64,000 nucleotides of DNA from Xenorhabdus mauleonii (GTDB lineage: Bacteria; Pseudomonadota; Gammaproteobacteria; Enterobacterales; Enterobacteriaceae), in assembly GCF_900113945.1 (NCBI RefSeq), contig NZ_FORG01000003.1, positions 1 to 64,000 on the forward strand, given 5' to 3'. Of this stretch, positions 45,288 to 54,942 are shown one piece after another. The notes below the pieces were generated by a model. That model did no database searches. It saw nothing but the letters and a program-made list of their open reading frames with translations, and was not told the origin of the DNA. How positions within the stretch are numbered: the stretch's first letter is position 1; each line of letters begins with the position of its first letter. The translations under genes were made by a program, and so were the position numbers.

Positions 45288-46259
45288 TTACGCATGACGG
45301 AGTGAATCCCGATAAATAATTCGCGGGGTAAATTCAGGGTGCTGCGCATCAGGATCAAGCAGCAGATTCACGGCAAAACGCGCCATTTCCGTGATGGGAA
45401 AATGGACACTGGTCAATGCCGGATGGATAAATGCAGCTCTTTCCCCGCTGTCATAACAAATAATGGAAATATCTTCCGGCACAGTCAAACCCTGCTCCGT
45501 GATCGCCAGCAAAGCCCCAAGCGCCATTTCTTCACTACAAAAAAACAGGGCATCAGGTTGCGATGTTGCCAGAATTGTACGGGTATGCTGATAACCACTT
45601 TGCAGATCGTACTCCCCAGCTAAACAGGCGGTAGGTTGCAATCCGGCATCTTGCATGGCATCCAAAAAGCCTTGCCGGCGCTGTTGGCTTGGGTTGCGGG
45701 CTAAAGGGCCGCTGACACAGGCAATGCGCCGATGCCCATGTTCTATCAAGGTTTGGGTTGCAAGGTAACTGGCTCTGTGGTGATCAAACACAACACAACG
45801 CTGTTCCAATCCCGCAACCCACCGATCCAGCAGAACAAAAGCGTGCCCGTCTTGAGCCAGTTGCCGTAATTTATCATCGCTCACCGAACGAACATGCAAA
45901 ATCAGCCCATTGCAACGCAGGCTATGCAAATGACTGATTGCCTGCGACTCATTTTCTGCGCTGTCCTTTCCCTGTGTAACCAAAAGTGGCTTACCATGCC
46001 GTTCTGCTTCTGTCTGAATGCTATCCATCAAAGCGCCGAAAAAGCCACCGCGATAAGATGTTGTTACCAGCCCCAACGTATTGCCCTGGCTGGAAGCAAG
46101 CTCACGCGCTGCAAGATTGGGGCGGTAACCCAGCTCAACAATCGCTCTTTCCACTTTAGCGCGCGTTGCTTCCCGCACTTTTTTATCGCCATTGACAACC
46201 CGCGATACCGTGGCGCGGGAAACGCCAGCGTAAGCAGCCACATCTTCCAGTGTTACCAT
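45288..46259 (-). CDS. LacI-family repressor of the chb-type operon
   Basis: A 323-residue regulator. The N-terminal HTH is VTLEDVAAYAGVSRATVSRV (2-21) with hinge LGYRPNLAARELASSQGNTLG. The sugar-binding domain ends in ITEMARFAVNLLLDP. It resembles AscG-type repressors of beta-glucoside genes. It follows the 6-phospho-beta-glucosidase gene in the same direction by 67 nt and may be the last gene of that operon. It is the likely ligand of the palindrome TGAGAGCGCTCTCA upstream of the operon. Confidence 0.85.
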   Translation of the reverse strand: MVTLEDVAAYAGVSRATVSRVVNGDKKVREATRAKVERAIVELGYRPNLAARELASSQGNTLGLVTTSYRGGFFGALMDSIQTEAERHGKPLLVTQGKDSAENESQAISHLHSLRCNGLILHVRSVSDDKLRQLAQDGHAFVLLDRWVAGLEQRCVVFDHHRASYLATQTLIEHGHRRIACVSGPLARNPSQQRRQGFLDAMQDAGLQPTACLAGEYDLQSGYQHTRTILATSQPDALFFCSEEMALGALLAITEQGLTVPEDISIICYDSGERAAFIHPALTSVHFPITEMARFAVNLLLDPDAQHPEFTPRIIYRDSLRHA

Positions 46260-46326
46260 GCTTTTTCCTTCATTACCTTCTCCTTATTGCCTTTTCCTTA
46301 TAGGCACCGATGGAAGCATGCCTGTT

Positions 46327-47634
46327 TTACTGAAACTGTGGCAAATACATTTGATTGATATCCAGCACCTCATTTAACAATGTCGAGTCCAGTGCTGCAT
46401 CCGCAACCAGAGGATGGCTCACCAGCGCCAGTAATGCCGCCTTGCGATCACCATGAACTGCGGCTTCAATCGTTAAACGTTCAAAGGCTTTCACTTGTTG
46501 TGTCAACGCCAGCATGCTTTCCGGCAAATGGCCAAATACCAACGGATGAGCGCCCTGCGCATCCACAATACAGTTAGTTTCAATGACTGCATCATCGGGT
46601 AAACCATGAATTGTCCCACGGTTCGGCGTGTTCACCACCAATTGAGTGCCAAGATTATTATGAATGGCAGAGATCAACTCCAATGCAACCTCCGAGTAAA
46701 AAGAGCCTCCCCGAAAGCTTAATTGTTCCGGTTTGTGATCCAGTGACGGATCTGCATACAACTCGAATAATTGCCGCTCGACTTGCATAACTTGTTCTGC
46801 CCGTGTGCCTTTGCTCGCGGCACTCTCCCTTTCCTCCTGCAACATTTTGCCGGTCTGGTAAAAATAACGGTGATAAGGGCAAGGGATCGCACCCAATGCC
46901 CGCAAAAATTCCGGCGGCCAAGGCTCTTCCCTGATATTGTTCATTGTTAGCTCGGCACCATTGCACAGCAGCTCCAACACCTGTGCTGTTTCATCTTTAC
47001 CATTCACCAATACCTGATGTGCCCAAACCATATGATTCAGACCCGCAAAACGCAGTTGTACATCCTGATAAGGGCGCTGCAACATATTGGCTATCATATG
47101 GTGCATAGAGATGGGAACATTGCACAGACCGATAATCTTGGCCTTGCTATAACGAGATACCGCTTCAGTAACTATTCCTGCCGGATTGGTGAAGTTGATG
47201 ATCCATGCATCGGGAGCAAGACGCTCGACTTTGCGCGCAATCTCCAGCAAAACTGGAATAGTGCGCAATGCCTTGGCAAAGCCACCCACTCCGGTTGTCT
47301 CTTGTCCCAGCAAACCATATTTCAATCCCAGACGCTCATCCGCAGCACGGGCAGGAAGCTGCCCCACACGCAATTGAGTGAGGACAAAACTGGCTCCACG
47401 GATAGCCTCATCCAAGGCGTAATGCACATTGACCGCAACATGTTGCAAACCTTGTTTGTCTAACATTCTCCGCGTAAGCCCGGCAATGATTTCCACTTTT
47501 TCCCGTCCGGCTTCCACATCCACCAGCGCCAATTCAGACAATGGGATCATTTGGCTGCGCTGGATAATGCCTTCCACTAACTCAGGTGTATAGCTACTGC
47601 CACCGCCAATTACCGCAATTTTGATCGATTGCAT
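46327..47634 (-). CDS. chbF: 6-phospho-beta-glucosidase, GH4 family
   Basis: A 435-residue GH4 enzyme needing NAD and a divalent metal. The N-terminus [20 protein letters not shown] is the NAD site; [21 protein letters not shown] and FAGLNHMVW hold the metal Cys/His and substrate residues. It hydrolyses phosphorylated beta-glucosides delivered by the PTS. The ATG at 47634 follows GAGG; a longer frame from 47694 has no homology. Placed 13 nt after the IIA gene. The symbol is by similarity to chb/cel operons. Confidence 0.88.
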   Translation of the reverse strand: MQSIKIAVIGGGSSYTPELVEGIIQRSQMIPLSELALVDVEAGREKVEIIAGLTRRMLDKQGLQHVAVNVHYALDEAIRGASFVLTQLRVGQLPARAADERLGLKYGLLGQETTGVGGFAKALRTIPVLLEIARKVERLAPDAWIINFTNPAGIVTEAVSRYSKAKIIGLCNVPISMHHMIANMLQRPYQDVQLRFAGLNHMVWAHQVLVNGKDETAQVLELLCNGAELTMNNIREEPWPPEFLRALGAIPCPYHRYFYQTGKMLQEERESAASKGTRAEQVMQVERQLFELYADPSLDHKPEQLSFRGGSFYSEVALELISAIHNNLGTQLVVNTPNRGTIHGLPDDAVIETNCIVDAQGAHPLVFGHLPESMLALTQQVKAFERLTIEAAVHGDRKAALLALVSHPLVADAALDSTLLNEVLDINQMYLPQFQ

Positions 47635-47647
47635 ATAAACCTCACTT

Positions 47648-48010
47648 TCACACAGTCTGGCACTCAGGTGCCGGCAAACGCTGATAAAGATCAATCATGT
47701 TATTGGCAAGATCTTGAATCACCATCGCATTCATCAAGTGATCTTGGGCATGAACCGTGATCAAATTAATGGGCAACTTTCCGCATCCTTCATCCAGCCC
47801 AATCAGCTTCGTCTGAATAATATGGGCTGCACGGGCCGCTTCGCGGGACTCTTTCATCAACACTTCCGCCTGTTGAAAATTTCCCTCTTTTGCCTGCTGT
47901 AATGCCATTAATGCACTACTGCGTGCGCTGCCGGCATGAACCAGCAACTCAATTATTTGCTGTTCAAAATCTGGTTCTTCAAAATTTTGTGCTGCAACAT
48001 CAGTAGACAT
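47648..48010 (-). CDS. chbA: PTS lactose/cellobiose-type IIA component
   Basis: A 120-residue helical IIA protein. The phosphorylation site is His87 in LITVHAQDHLMNAM. It takes phosphate from HPr and passes it to IIB. Size matches ChbA (116 residues in Escherichia coli). Lies between IIC and the glucosidase gene with 13-20 nt gaps, part of one operon. Confidence 0.9.
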   Translation of the reverse strand: MSTDVAAQNFEEPDFEQQIIELLVHAGSARSSALMALQQAKEGNFQQAEVLMKESREAARAAHIIQTKLIGLDEGCGKLPINLITVHAQDHLMNAMVIQDLANNMIDLYQRLPAPECQTV

Positions 48011-48030
48011 GCTTCATTCCCCTTCTTACA

Positions 48031-49344
48031 TTACGGGCGCGCCGCAGATTCAGATGGCCCTTTAGCTTGCTGCTCTTCAGCCAAAAGCTGCTTTTCATAC
48101 ACCTTGAAAAAGGGGTACCAAATCAGCAAATCAATCACCATCAACAACCCAACCAATACAAAGGCACGATAATCCCAAGCAGCAGAAATCAGCGCGCCGA
48201 TGGGAGCTGGCGCCGTCCACGGGGCGATAGCAACCATCTTATGCACCAGATCCAGATGCAACGCGCCATACGCCAGTACCGCATTGACCAATGGCACAAG
48301 CAGCAGCGGAATTAATAACGTCGGGTTCATCACTATCGGAGAGCCGAACAGCAAGGGTTCATTGATGTTAAACATGGCGGGCACCACACTTAATTTCCCG
48401 ATAGTTTTCAGGTGAATCGAGCGGCTGCGCAAATAGAGGAATGCCAATACCAGTGTCGAACCTGATCCACCGATACAGACATAAAAAGACCAATAAGGCG
48501 CGGTCAAAATCTGGGTGGTCGCCATTCCCTCTGTCATTAAAGCGGCATTGGCGGCGATATTGGCCATAAAGATAGGATTAAGCAGCCCCGTGACAATGTT
48601 GTCACCATGAATACCGGCAAACCACAATAAATTAGCGACCAGCACCAACAACATAATGGCGGGCAGAGTATCCCCGACGGCGATCAATGGCTGGAATAAC
48701 TGCATCACTGCGGCGGGCAGCAACAGGTTAAATTCACTCTGCAAAAATAAGCTGATGGGATAAACCGTCAATAAAATACCGATAACGGGATACAGCAGCT
48801 CAAAAGAGCGGGCGATGGCGGGCGGAACCTGAGAAGGCATACGGATGGTGATATTGTATTTCTTCAACAACCGAATCAATTCTACCGACCAAATTGCACA
48901 GATCAGTGCGGTAAAAACGCCTGCTCCCCCGAGAAAATCAAGCGGCATTTTATTTTCAACCTGCGGGGCTGCGGCCAGCAAAAATGCCATCAAGGATAAC
49001 AGCGCAGAAGTCAGCCCATCCAACCCATAAGATTTTGCCAGACTATAAGCGGTACCGATGGAGACAAAAACGCTCATCAATCCCATCGTCATAAAAAAGG
49101 GCATCGTAATTGTTGCCCAGTGTTTTTTGGCAAACATCAGCCAGAGCTGACCAAAAGAAGATGAAGTTTGGGCATCAAATGGAGGGTTTGCCACAATCAG
49201 CATAATACTGCCGATAATCAGAAACGGCATGGCAGAAATAAAACCATCGCGTATCGCAATAATATGTCGTTGGCTGCCTATTTTTCCTGCCACTGGGGCC
49301 ACATGTTTTTCTACAATATGTATCAGAGAGGCGTAAAGACTCAT
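48031..49344 (-). CDS. chbC: PTS cellobiose-type IIC permease
   Basis: A 437-residue membrane permease with about ten helices. It shows the family segments WFAGIHGDNIVTGLLNPIFM, ICIGGSGSTLVLA-like (CIGGSGSTLVL) and FNINEPLLFGSPIVMNP (substrate/phosphate transfer Glu). Carries beta-disaccharides such as cellobiose or chitobiose, phosphorylating them. The exact sugar is not certain. Second gene of the operon, 24 nt after IIB. Confidence 0.9.
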   Translation of the reverse strand: MSLYASLIHIVEKHVAPVAGKIGSQRHIIAIRDGFISAMPFLIIGSIMLIVANPPFDAQTSSSFGQLWLMFAKKHWATITMPFFMTMGLMSVFVSIGTAYSLAKSYGLDGLTSALLSLMAFLLAAAPQVENKMPLDFLGGAGVFTALICAIWSVELIRLLKKYNITIRMPSQVPPAIARSFELLYPVIGILLTVYPISLFLQSEFNLLLPAAVMQLFQPLIAVGDTLPAIMLLVLVANLLWFAGIHGDNIVTGLLNPIFMANIAANAALMTEGMATTQILTAPYWSFYVCIGGSGSTLVLAFLYLRSRSIHLKTIGKLSVVPAMFNINEPLLFGSPIVMNPTLLIPLLLVPLVNAVLAYGALHLDLVHKMVAIAPWTAPAPIGALISAAWDYRAFVLVGLLMVIDLLIWYPFFKVYEKQLLAEEQQAKGPSESAARP

Positions 49345-49368
49345 AAATAGACTCCGTCTGATGAGAAA

Positions 49369-49674
49369 TTATTCCAACAGGCTCAAGGCATGTTCCAGCA
49401 CCTTATCTCCCCGAAGCGCACCATAATCCAACATATCAATCAAACTGATGGGCTTGCCCAATGGCTCCGCCAACTCAGTAAAGCGGGCAAGTTCATACCT
49501 GATTTGCGGCCCCAGTAAAATCACATCAGCTTCATGAATACACGACTCCAGCTCCAGCGCGGGTACTGCTTTGATCGCCACATTTAAATCCCGTTTTTCG
49601 GCTTCCGATTGCATACGCTGTACCAACATGCTGGTGGACATCCCCGCAGCACAACACAATAAAATGGTTTTCAT
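49369..49674 (-). CDS. chbB: PTS cellobiose-type IIB component
   Basis: A 101-residue IIB protein with phosphocysteine Cys8 in LLCCAAGMSTSMLV. Full length for the family. First gene of the operon chbB-chbC-chbA-chbF-lacI. Upstream (49778-49797) is the LacI-type palindrome. Confidence 0.9.
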   Translation of the reverse strand: MKTILLCCAAGMSTSMLVQRMQSEAEKRDLNVAIKAVPALELESCIHEADVILLGPQIRYELARFTELAEPLGKPISLIDMLDYGALRGDKVLEHALSLLE

Positions 49675-49777
49675 AATTTTGTTCTCTTTGTTCTTTGTTG
49701 TTGCTCTGTACCATTTATTTAAGAAATTAGTTATCTGAGAAATTAATTATTTTAAAAATTAACTTACTTAAACAACC

Positions 49778-49797
49778 AAATGAGAGCGCTCTCATTT
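49778..49797. promoter_or_regulatory. LacI-family operator of the chb-type operon
   Basis: A perfect 20-bp palindrome with core TGAGAGCGCTCTCA and AAA/TTT flanks, about 105 bp before the IIB start. The central GCGC/CG dyad is typical of LacI-family sites. Confidence 0.75.
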
Positions 49798-49965
49798 AAC
49801 CTTAAGGCTAACAGGTTATTTTACGATTGCTGCGATAGAGGTCTCAAAACGCGATAAGGAAAAACGAGTGATAAGAGTGAAATGCGATCTGCATCTTATA
49901 AATTTCTAGCGACATCGGGACAGCAATGTATCAACACGCTGAACAACCATAAATAGCGGCTTGTT

Positions 49966-50217
49966 TTATTCAAAATAGCCTTGCTTTGCTAAACCAATAA
50001 TATGAACTTTAATATATAAAACTTTCGGATACCGCAGTGCGATTTTATTCCAGACAAGATGAAAATTATTTTCAGGAATGTTTGGATTATCATTTAATTT
50101 GATGATTTTTCCATTTTTCAATCCTTCCTCACATAAGTATTCCGGCAAAACACTCCAACCACAATTATCACTTATGATTTTTTCAATTGACCTGAGTTCA
50201 AAAATAGTGACAAAAGC
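49966..50217 (-). pseudogene. LysR-family regulator, C-terminal remnant
   Basis: Reads FVTIFELRSIEKIISDNCGW then SVLPEYLCEEGLKNGKIIKL and NFHLVWNKIALRYPKVLYIK, the end of a LysR effector-binding domain. The frame is cut on its 5' side at about 50218, exactly where the dispersed repeat begins; the DNA-binding part is not found. The stop at 49966 is normal. Likely truncated by deletion or insertion at the repeat. Confidence 0.65.
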
Positions 50218-50221
50218 AAAA

Positions 50222-50420
50222 CCTTCTCACCAATCCTCATAAGCATAGGTAACCGTATGTTGATAAAAACCGTGGCAGGGATGAATCAGTACAATCAACA
50301 ACGCTGCAACATGAAAAATGGCAGATATATATCCTATTAACTCCACGTTTCAGGAAGCAACGTATTATCATCCCGCGTATCGGGATGATAATACATGCAC
50401 CTTGAAGTATGACGCGTATA
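50222..50420. repeat. Composite dispersed repeat with hairpin, copy B
   Basis: The first part (to about 50325) shares AGCATAG.TAACCGTATGTT and ATAAAAAC with copy 1 at 25.4 kb. The second part holds a 33-nt hairpin at 50362-50394: GTATTATCATCCCG, loop CGTAT, CGGGATGATAATAC. Its flanks (AGCAAC; ATGCA.CTTGAAGTA.GACG.GTAT) match copy A at 28.4 kb although the stem differs. Confidence 0.7.
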
Positions 50421-50465
50421 AACTGAATAAATATAAAATTAAAATAATTATCATTTAATAATGTA

Positions 50466-50720
50466 ATGGCTTCTTATTTTCTTGGCACACATTTATTAGT
50501 AAAAATGCAGAGACAACGATTTATTTTTCTTACTCCTACTTTTCAGGGAAGAGAAATAAATGAAAACTCGAATGAATTCATCAGAGATGGCTTCCCAAAA
50601 GACACCGATTCTAATAAGGTATCAGAGCTGGAGGTTAATCTTATCGACTGGTTAAATACCCAATTTCGTAAAACACAGGGTTACAATATAGGGTTGAAAA
50701 GCACCGAATCAATTAGTTAA
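50466..50720 (+). CDS. Unrecognised small open frame
   Basis: An 84-codon frame, MASYFLGTHLLVKMQRQRF to LDWLNTQ-like and IGLKSTESIS. I recognise no domain; the C-terminal half is polar (NENSNEFIRDGFPKDTDSN). No clear ribosome site before ATG 50466; an inner ATG at 50505 is possible. It lies between the repeat and speF in A/T-rich DNA and may be a gene fragment or chance. Confidence 0.25.
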   Translation: MASYFLGTHLLVKMQRQRFIFLTPTFQGREINENSNEFIRDGFPKDTDSNKVSELEVNLIDWLNTQFRKTQGYNIGLKSTESIS

Positions 50721-50841
50721 AGGGAAGCCAAAAATCGAATAGTTATAATGCTTCGTTATTTATTAATAAGTAATCACTCTTTTTAAAAAAAGAAATTTTA
50801 GTAACACAATAATTAAATTAATATAGTACAAACACATTAAT

Positions 50842-53007
50842 ATGATAAAAAAATTTAATATTGCTTACAGCAATGATACTGCTCATTTTTTTAATAGCGA
50901 AAGAACAAGCACCCACATTAAAGAAACGAATTTTACCGATGTTTCAGCTATCGTTATTTCATTGGAGGATGCATTAAATGGTGAATTAGAACGTATTGAA
51001 GAAACACAGTATCCGCTTCCCATTTATCTTATTCTGCCTAAAAATAAACCATTACCCGGGCACCTTCTGCCACGAATCACTGGGGTATTCCAATCCGAAA
51101 AAGGCCATGAAGATCTCTATGGGCAACAATTGGATACGGCGGCAGAAAAATATGAAAAGAGTCTGCTCCCGCCATTTTTTGGTGCAATGACCCAATATCT
51201 CACACAAGCGAATAATGCTTTTGATTGCCCGGGGCATCAAGGGGGACGATTTTTTCAACGCCACCCTGCCGGAATGCAATTTTTCAATCATTTTGGTGAA
51301 ACCTTGTTTCGCTCTGATCTCTGTAACGCTGATGCTTTCATGGGGGATTTGCTCATTCATGAAGGCGTTCCCTGCGATGCCCAGAAAAATGCCGCCAAAG
51401 TCTTTAATGCCGACAAAACCTATTTTGTTCTCAACGGGACGTCTTCTTCCAACAGAGTTGTCCTGAATGCACTGCTCACTCCCGGAGATTTGGTTCTTTT
51501 TGACCGAAATAATCATAAATCTAACCATGTCGGCGCGCTTATTCAGTCAGAGGCAACACCAATTTATTTGGAAACGGCTCGCAATCCCTTTGGGCTGATG
51601 GGTGGAATTGACGCCCATTGCTTTGAAGAAAATTATTTACGCCATCTCATACAGGAGGTCGCCCCAGAACGCAGCACTGCAAAACGCCCTTTCCGCCTGG
51701 CCGTCATCCAATTAGTCACTTATGACGGTGTTGTTTATAACGCCAGACAAATCGTGGAGAAAATCGGGCACTTATGTGATTACATTTTGTTTGATTCCGC
51801 ATGGTTGGGCTATGAGCAATTCATTCCCATGATGGCCGATTGTTCACCCCTTATGCTGGATCTCAATGAAAACGACCCGGGGATCATGGTTACCCAATCT
51901 GTTCATAAGCAACAGGCAGGTTTATCCCAGGCCTCTCAAATTCACAAAAAAGATAGGCATATAAAGGGGCAATCTCGTTACGTCAATCATAAACGTTTCA
52001 ATCATTCTTTTACGTCCCATGCTTCCACCAGCCCATTTTATCCCCTCTTTGCCTCTCTTGATGTCAATGCCAAAATGCTCGAAGGAAAAAATGGCGTAAA
52101 AATGTGGATGGAGTGTGTGAAGGTCGCCATTGAAGCCAGAAAATTAATTGCCCAACAGTGCGAATATATTAAGCCGTTTATGCCTGATTTGATTGAGGGG
52201 CGTCCGTGGACTGACTACGATACCGATGAAATCGCCAATGATCTGCGCTTTTTTAATTTTGTACCAAATGAACAGTGGCACGCATTTGACGGTTATACCA
52301 ACCAGCAATATTTTTTGGATCCTTGCAAACTCTTGCTCGTCACTCCGGGCATTAATATCAGCACCGGAGAATATGACGAGTTTGGGGTTCCTGCCACCGT
52401 GCTGGCCTATTTTTTGCGTGAAAATGGCATCATTCCGGAAAAAGATGATCTGAACTCCATTTTATTTCTCCTGACCCCGGCGGCTGACAACGCTAAAATT
52501 GGGCACCTTATCTCTCTGCTCATTCAGTTTGAACAACATCTGAAACAAGATTCCGCCTTGGAAACGGTTTTCCCCTCACTTTGTCATTCTTATCCAACGC
52601 GTTATCAGGGCCAGACTATCCGACAGTTATGCCAACAAATGCATGATCTTGCCATTCAGTACGATGTTAAACAGCTACAAAAAGAAATGTTCCGCAAAGC
52701 GCATTTTCCTAAAGTTGCCATGAGCCCCTATCAAGCCAATCTTGAATTAGTCCGTGGCAACGTTGAATTGGTCGCACTGCGAGACAGTGAAGGTTTGATC
52801 GCGGCAGATGGTGCAGTCCCTTATCCTCCGGGTGTTTGTTGTATTGTTCCCGGTGAAATTTGGGGAGATGCCGTATTGCGCTATTTTCTTATGCAGGAAG
52901 AACGCATCAATCAATTTCCGGGCTTCAAACAAGAATTACAGGGTGTTTATCCTCAGAAAGATCAAGATGGGCGTACTCGGATTTATGGCTATATGGTTAA
53001 ATCATGA
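50842..53007 (+). CDS. speF: Inducible ornithine decarboxylase SpeF
   Basis: A 721-residue PLP-dependent decarboxylase making putrescine and consuming protons. It has the three-part layout of the family: N-terminal wing domain (1-105), PLP core with Lys356 in TQSVHKQQAGLSQ and NGTSSSNRVV (198-207), and a long C-terminal domain. Matches SpeF by length and sequence style. The potE antiporter that usually follows is absent; a VOC protein gene comes next. No SpeFL-like leader with its usual NSFDFHFF motif was found; A/T-rich upstream with weak ribosome site. Confidence 0.93.
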   Translation: MIKKFNIAYSNDTAHFFNSERTSTHIKETNFTDVSAIVISLEDALNGELERIEETQYPLPIYLILPKNKPLPGHLLPRITGVFQSEKGHEDLYGQQLDTAAEKYEKSLLPPFFGAMTQYLTQANNAFDCPGHQGGRFFQRHPAGMQFFNHFGETLFRSDLCNADAFMGDLLIHEGVPCDAQKNAAKVFNADKTYFVLNGTSSSNRVVLNALLTPGDLVLFDRNNHKSNHVGALIQSEATPIYLETARNPFGLMGGIDAHCFEENYLRHLIQEVAPERSTAKRPFRLAVIQLVTYDGVVYNARQIVEKIGHLCDYILFDSAWLGYEQFIPMMADCSPLMLDLNENDPGIMVTQSVHKQQAGLSQASQIHKKDRHIKGQSRYVNHKRFNHSFTSHASTSPFYPLFASLDVNAKMLEGKNGVKMWMECVKVAIEARKLIAQQCEYIKPFMPDLIEGRPWTDYDTDEIANDLRFFNFVPNEQWHAFDGYTNQQYFLDPCKLLLVTPGINISTGEYDEFGVPATVLAYFLRENGIIPEKDDLNSILFLLTPAADNAKIGHLISLLIQFEQHLKQDSALETVFPSLCHSYPTRYQGQTIRQLCQQMHDLAIQYDVKQLQKEMFRKAHFPKVAMSPYQANLELVRGNVELVALRDSEGLIAADGAVPYPPGVCCIVPGEIWGDAVLRYFLMQEERINQFPGFKQELQGVYPQKDQDGRTRIYGYMVKS

Positions 53008-53032
53008 AGTGCAGGCCAGAGTAATATTTCTC

Positions 53033-53085
53033 CGGATTTCAAGATTCAGCCAACAAAGCTGCATCTTGAAAAACGACAGATATAA
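53033..53085. repeat. Dispersed repeat, short copy
   Basis: GGATTTCAAGATTCAGCCAA followed by CAAAGCTGCATCTTGAAAAACGACAGATATA: the same end module as copy 1 (GCCAACAAAG..GCAGCTTGAAAGACGA) with the central part missing. Lies between speF and the VOC gene. Confidence 0.6.
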
Positions 53086-53111
53086 CCAGAATAATGATGA
53101 AGGAACATACG

Positions 53112-53549
53112 ATGAGCATTGAGACTACAGAGACCACATACTGGAATCGCATGGTGCCTGAGCTGACAGTGACTGACTTCGCGGCTTCACTCGATTTTTA
53201 TCAGCGAATATTAGGGTTCGAAATTTCAATTCGACGCGAAGATCCGGATTTTGTCTATTTAAGTTTAGGTGAAGCACAATTGATGCTGGAAGCATTTCAA
53301 CCCGACGGCTGGAATACAGGGGAACTTACCCACCCTTTCGGCCGCGGCATTAATTTACAAATTGAAGTCGATGATGTCGCACCCATTCTGGAAAATTTGC
53401 GGGCTAACAAAATTGAGCTTTATCGTTCATTGCAGGACAATTATTACGATATAGGTGATAACAAGATCTGCCAAAGAGAGTTCCTTGTTCAAGATCCGGA
53501 TGGTTATTTGCTTCGGTTCAGCCAATATATCGAAAACAAAACAGATTAA
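53112..53549 (+). CDS. VOC-family (bleomycin-resistance/glyoxalase-like) protein
   Basis: A 145-residue protein with two VOC half-motifs: VPELTVTDFAASLDFYQRIL (15-34) and the C-terminal REFLVQDPDGYLLRFSQY with metal/ligand-type residues. Resembles bleomycin-binding proteins (BLMT/BLMA-like), which act by trapping the drug as dimers. The ATG at 53112 follows AAGGAACATACG; an ATG at 53094 is less likely. Whether it binds bleomycin or is an enzyme is unknown. Single gene followed by a hairpin. Confidence 0.8.
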   Translation: MSIETTETTYWNRMVPELTVTDFAASLDFYQRILGFEISIRREDPDFVYLSLGEAQLMLEAFQPDGWNTGELTHPFGRGINLQIEVDDVAPILENLRANKIELYRSLQDNYYDIGDNKICQREFLVQDPDGYLLRFSQYIENKTD

Positions 53550-53949
53550 CGTCCATAACAGATCATGTTTACTGTTTCGTCATTTTTGATGGAACAGTAA
53601 CCACTCATAAATAATATTTTATCAATTCACCGTCTTATTTGCGTTAATGCAAAAAAACACAGCTAAAAATCCTTTCCAAAATCCATTCTATTTTCTGTGC
53701 CGAAAGCGTATCAAATCAAAAAGTAATCACCAAATTAAATGATAAGCGTTACTAACTGATTATCAAGCAGAAATCCATCTATTTTGACGAAAAAACGAAC
53801 GAAAATTCCAAATAATGCAATAACTCGGTGCCAAGCATAATTCGTTAATGCTTGTCTAAAATACCTATGCTAATCTACGCCGCTTTTCATCCCCTCACTG
53901 TTGATTTGATAGGCAATTTATCTGTCAGAAATAGGATGTGTAACCAATT
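53550..53949. other. Non-coding gap with hairpin terminator
   Basis: A 14-bp stem with G-U pairs, outer TTACTGTT (53569-53576) / AACAGTAA (53593-53600), ends the VOC transcript. The remaining 350 bp are A/T rich with the promoter of the outer-membrane operon; no gene seen. Confidence 0.5.
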
Positions 53950-54942
53950 ATGAATTTAACTAACACCAGCAAATTATTAGCTGCCACTCTTTGTTTTGCG
54001 GCTTCGTACAGCTATGCGGATAGTGATCGTCCACTTTTTTCATTAACCGTCGCAGAATCTGGAGCTCCGCAAACAAATAGTGACGGAAGCTTATCCCAGT
54101 CTTCTCAGTCTAAATCCCGTATTTTGCCAATTTGGGGTGATGCGGCACGAGCGAAGGGCTACGATCTGCCTGAGCCGTTTGGTGCTAGTTATAGTTATAT
54201 GAATATGCGACAGAATATTGTCATTGATAGCATCAAATTCGAATACACTAACCCTTTTATCAATGAGCGCTTCGGAAACATGATAACCGTAAACGCAGGT
54301 GATACTCGCCAAAAAAGTGAAACTCACCTGCTTAAGCTCGATTCTTGGGTATTTCCCTTCCTAAACATCTATGGCCTTTATGGAAAAACAAAAGGTAAAT
54401 CAAATACAAATTTAAATAATATAGTCGTTGAGGACGATGCTGATACTCTTCGAAATATTCCTTTCGAGCTGAATTTCAAAGGAAAAACTTTTGGTGGTGG
54501 AGCAACTTTTGCGGGTGGATATAATCAATTTTTTGCCACATTAGATGCTAACTATACCCGCACCAATCTGGATATTTTAGATGGTGATATTAGTGCTTTT
54601 GTTCTGACACCTCGTATTGGTTATGAATTTGTATTTAACCCATTAATTGCTGGTCAGGGTAATAGTAAGGTTCAAGTCTGGGTTGGCGCTATGTACCAAG
54701 ATATCACTCAACAGTTTAAAGGTGATGTTGCCGGTCTTAATTTACCACCTAACTTAGAATTTTTATTTGGTATGTTAAAAGATCAAACAGACATAAAATT
54801 CGACGTTAAACAACACCTTGCCCATAAATGGAGCAATACTGTTGGTGCTCGTTTCGAAGTGACCCGCAATTTCAATGTTATCTCTGAAGTCGGTTTCGGC
54901 AATCGGAACACCTTCTTTGTTTCCGGTGAGTTCCGTTTTTAA
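53950..54942 (+). CDS. Outer-membrane beta-barrel protein, unknown function
   Basis: A 330-residue exported protein: signal peptide MNLTNTSKLLAATLCFAASYSYA, alternating-hydrophobicity strands through the mature part (KTFGGGATFAGGYNQFFATL, AFVLTPRIGYEFVF, VQVWVGAMYQDI) and a C-terminal Phe (GEFRF), the assembly signal for outer-membrane barrels. No named family recognised; similar barrels occur before POTRA-less Omp85-type genes in some gammaproteobacteria. Its TAA overlaps the next ATG (TAATG), first gene of a three-gene operon. Confidence 0.7.
   Translation: MNLTNTSKLLAATLCFAASYSYADSDRPLFSLTVAESGAPQTNSDGSLSQSSQSKSRILPIWGDAARAKGYDLPEPFGASYSYMNMRQNIVIDSIKFEYTNPFINERFGNMITVNAGDTRQKSETHLLKLDSWVFPFLNIYGLYGKTKGKSNTNLNNIVVEDDADTLRNIPFELNFKGKTFGGGATFAGGYNQFFATLDANYTRTNLDILDGDISAFVLTPRIGYEFVFNPLIAGQGNSKVQVWVGAMYQDITQQFKGDVAGLNLPPNLEFLFGMLKDQTDIKFDVKQHLAHKWSNTVGARFEVTRNFNVISEVGFGNRNTFFVSGEFRF

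Noticed and set aside
50748-50786. 12-codon frame MLRYLLISNHSF upstream of speF as a SpeFL-like leader
   Set aside because: Lacks the known SpeFL sequence and a good ribosome site.
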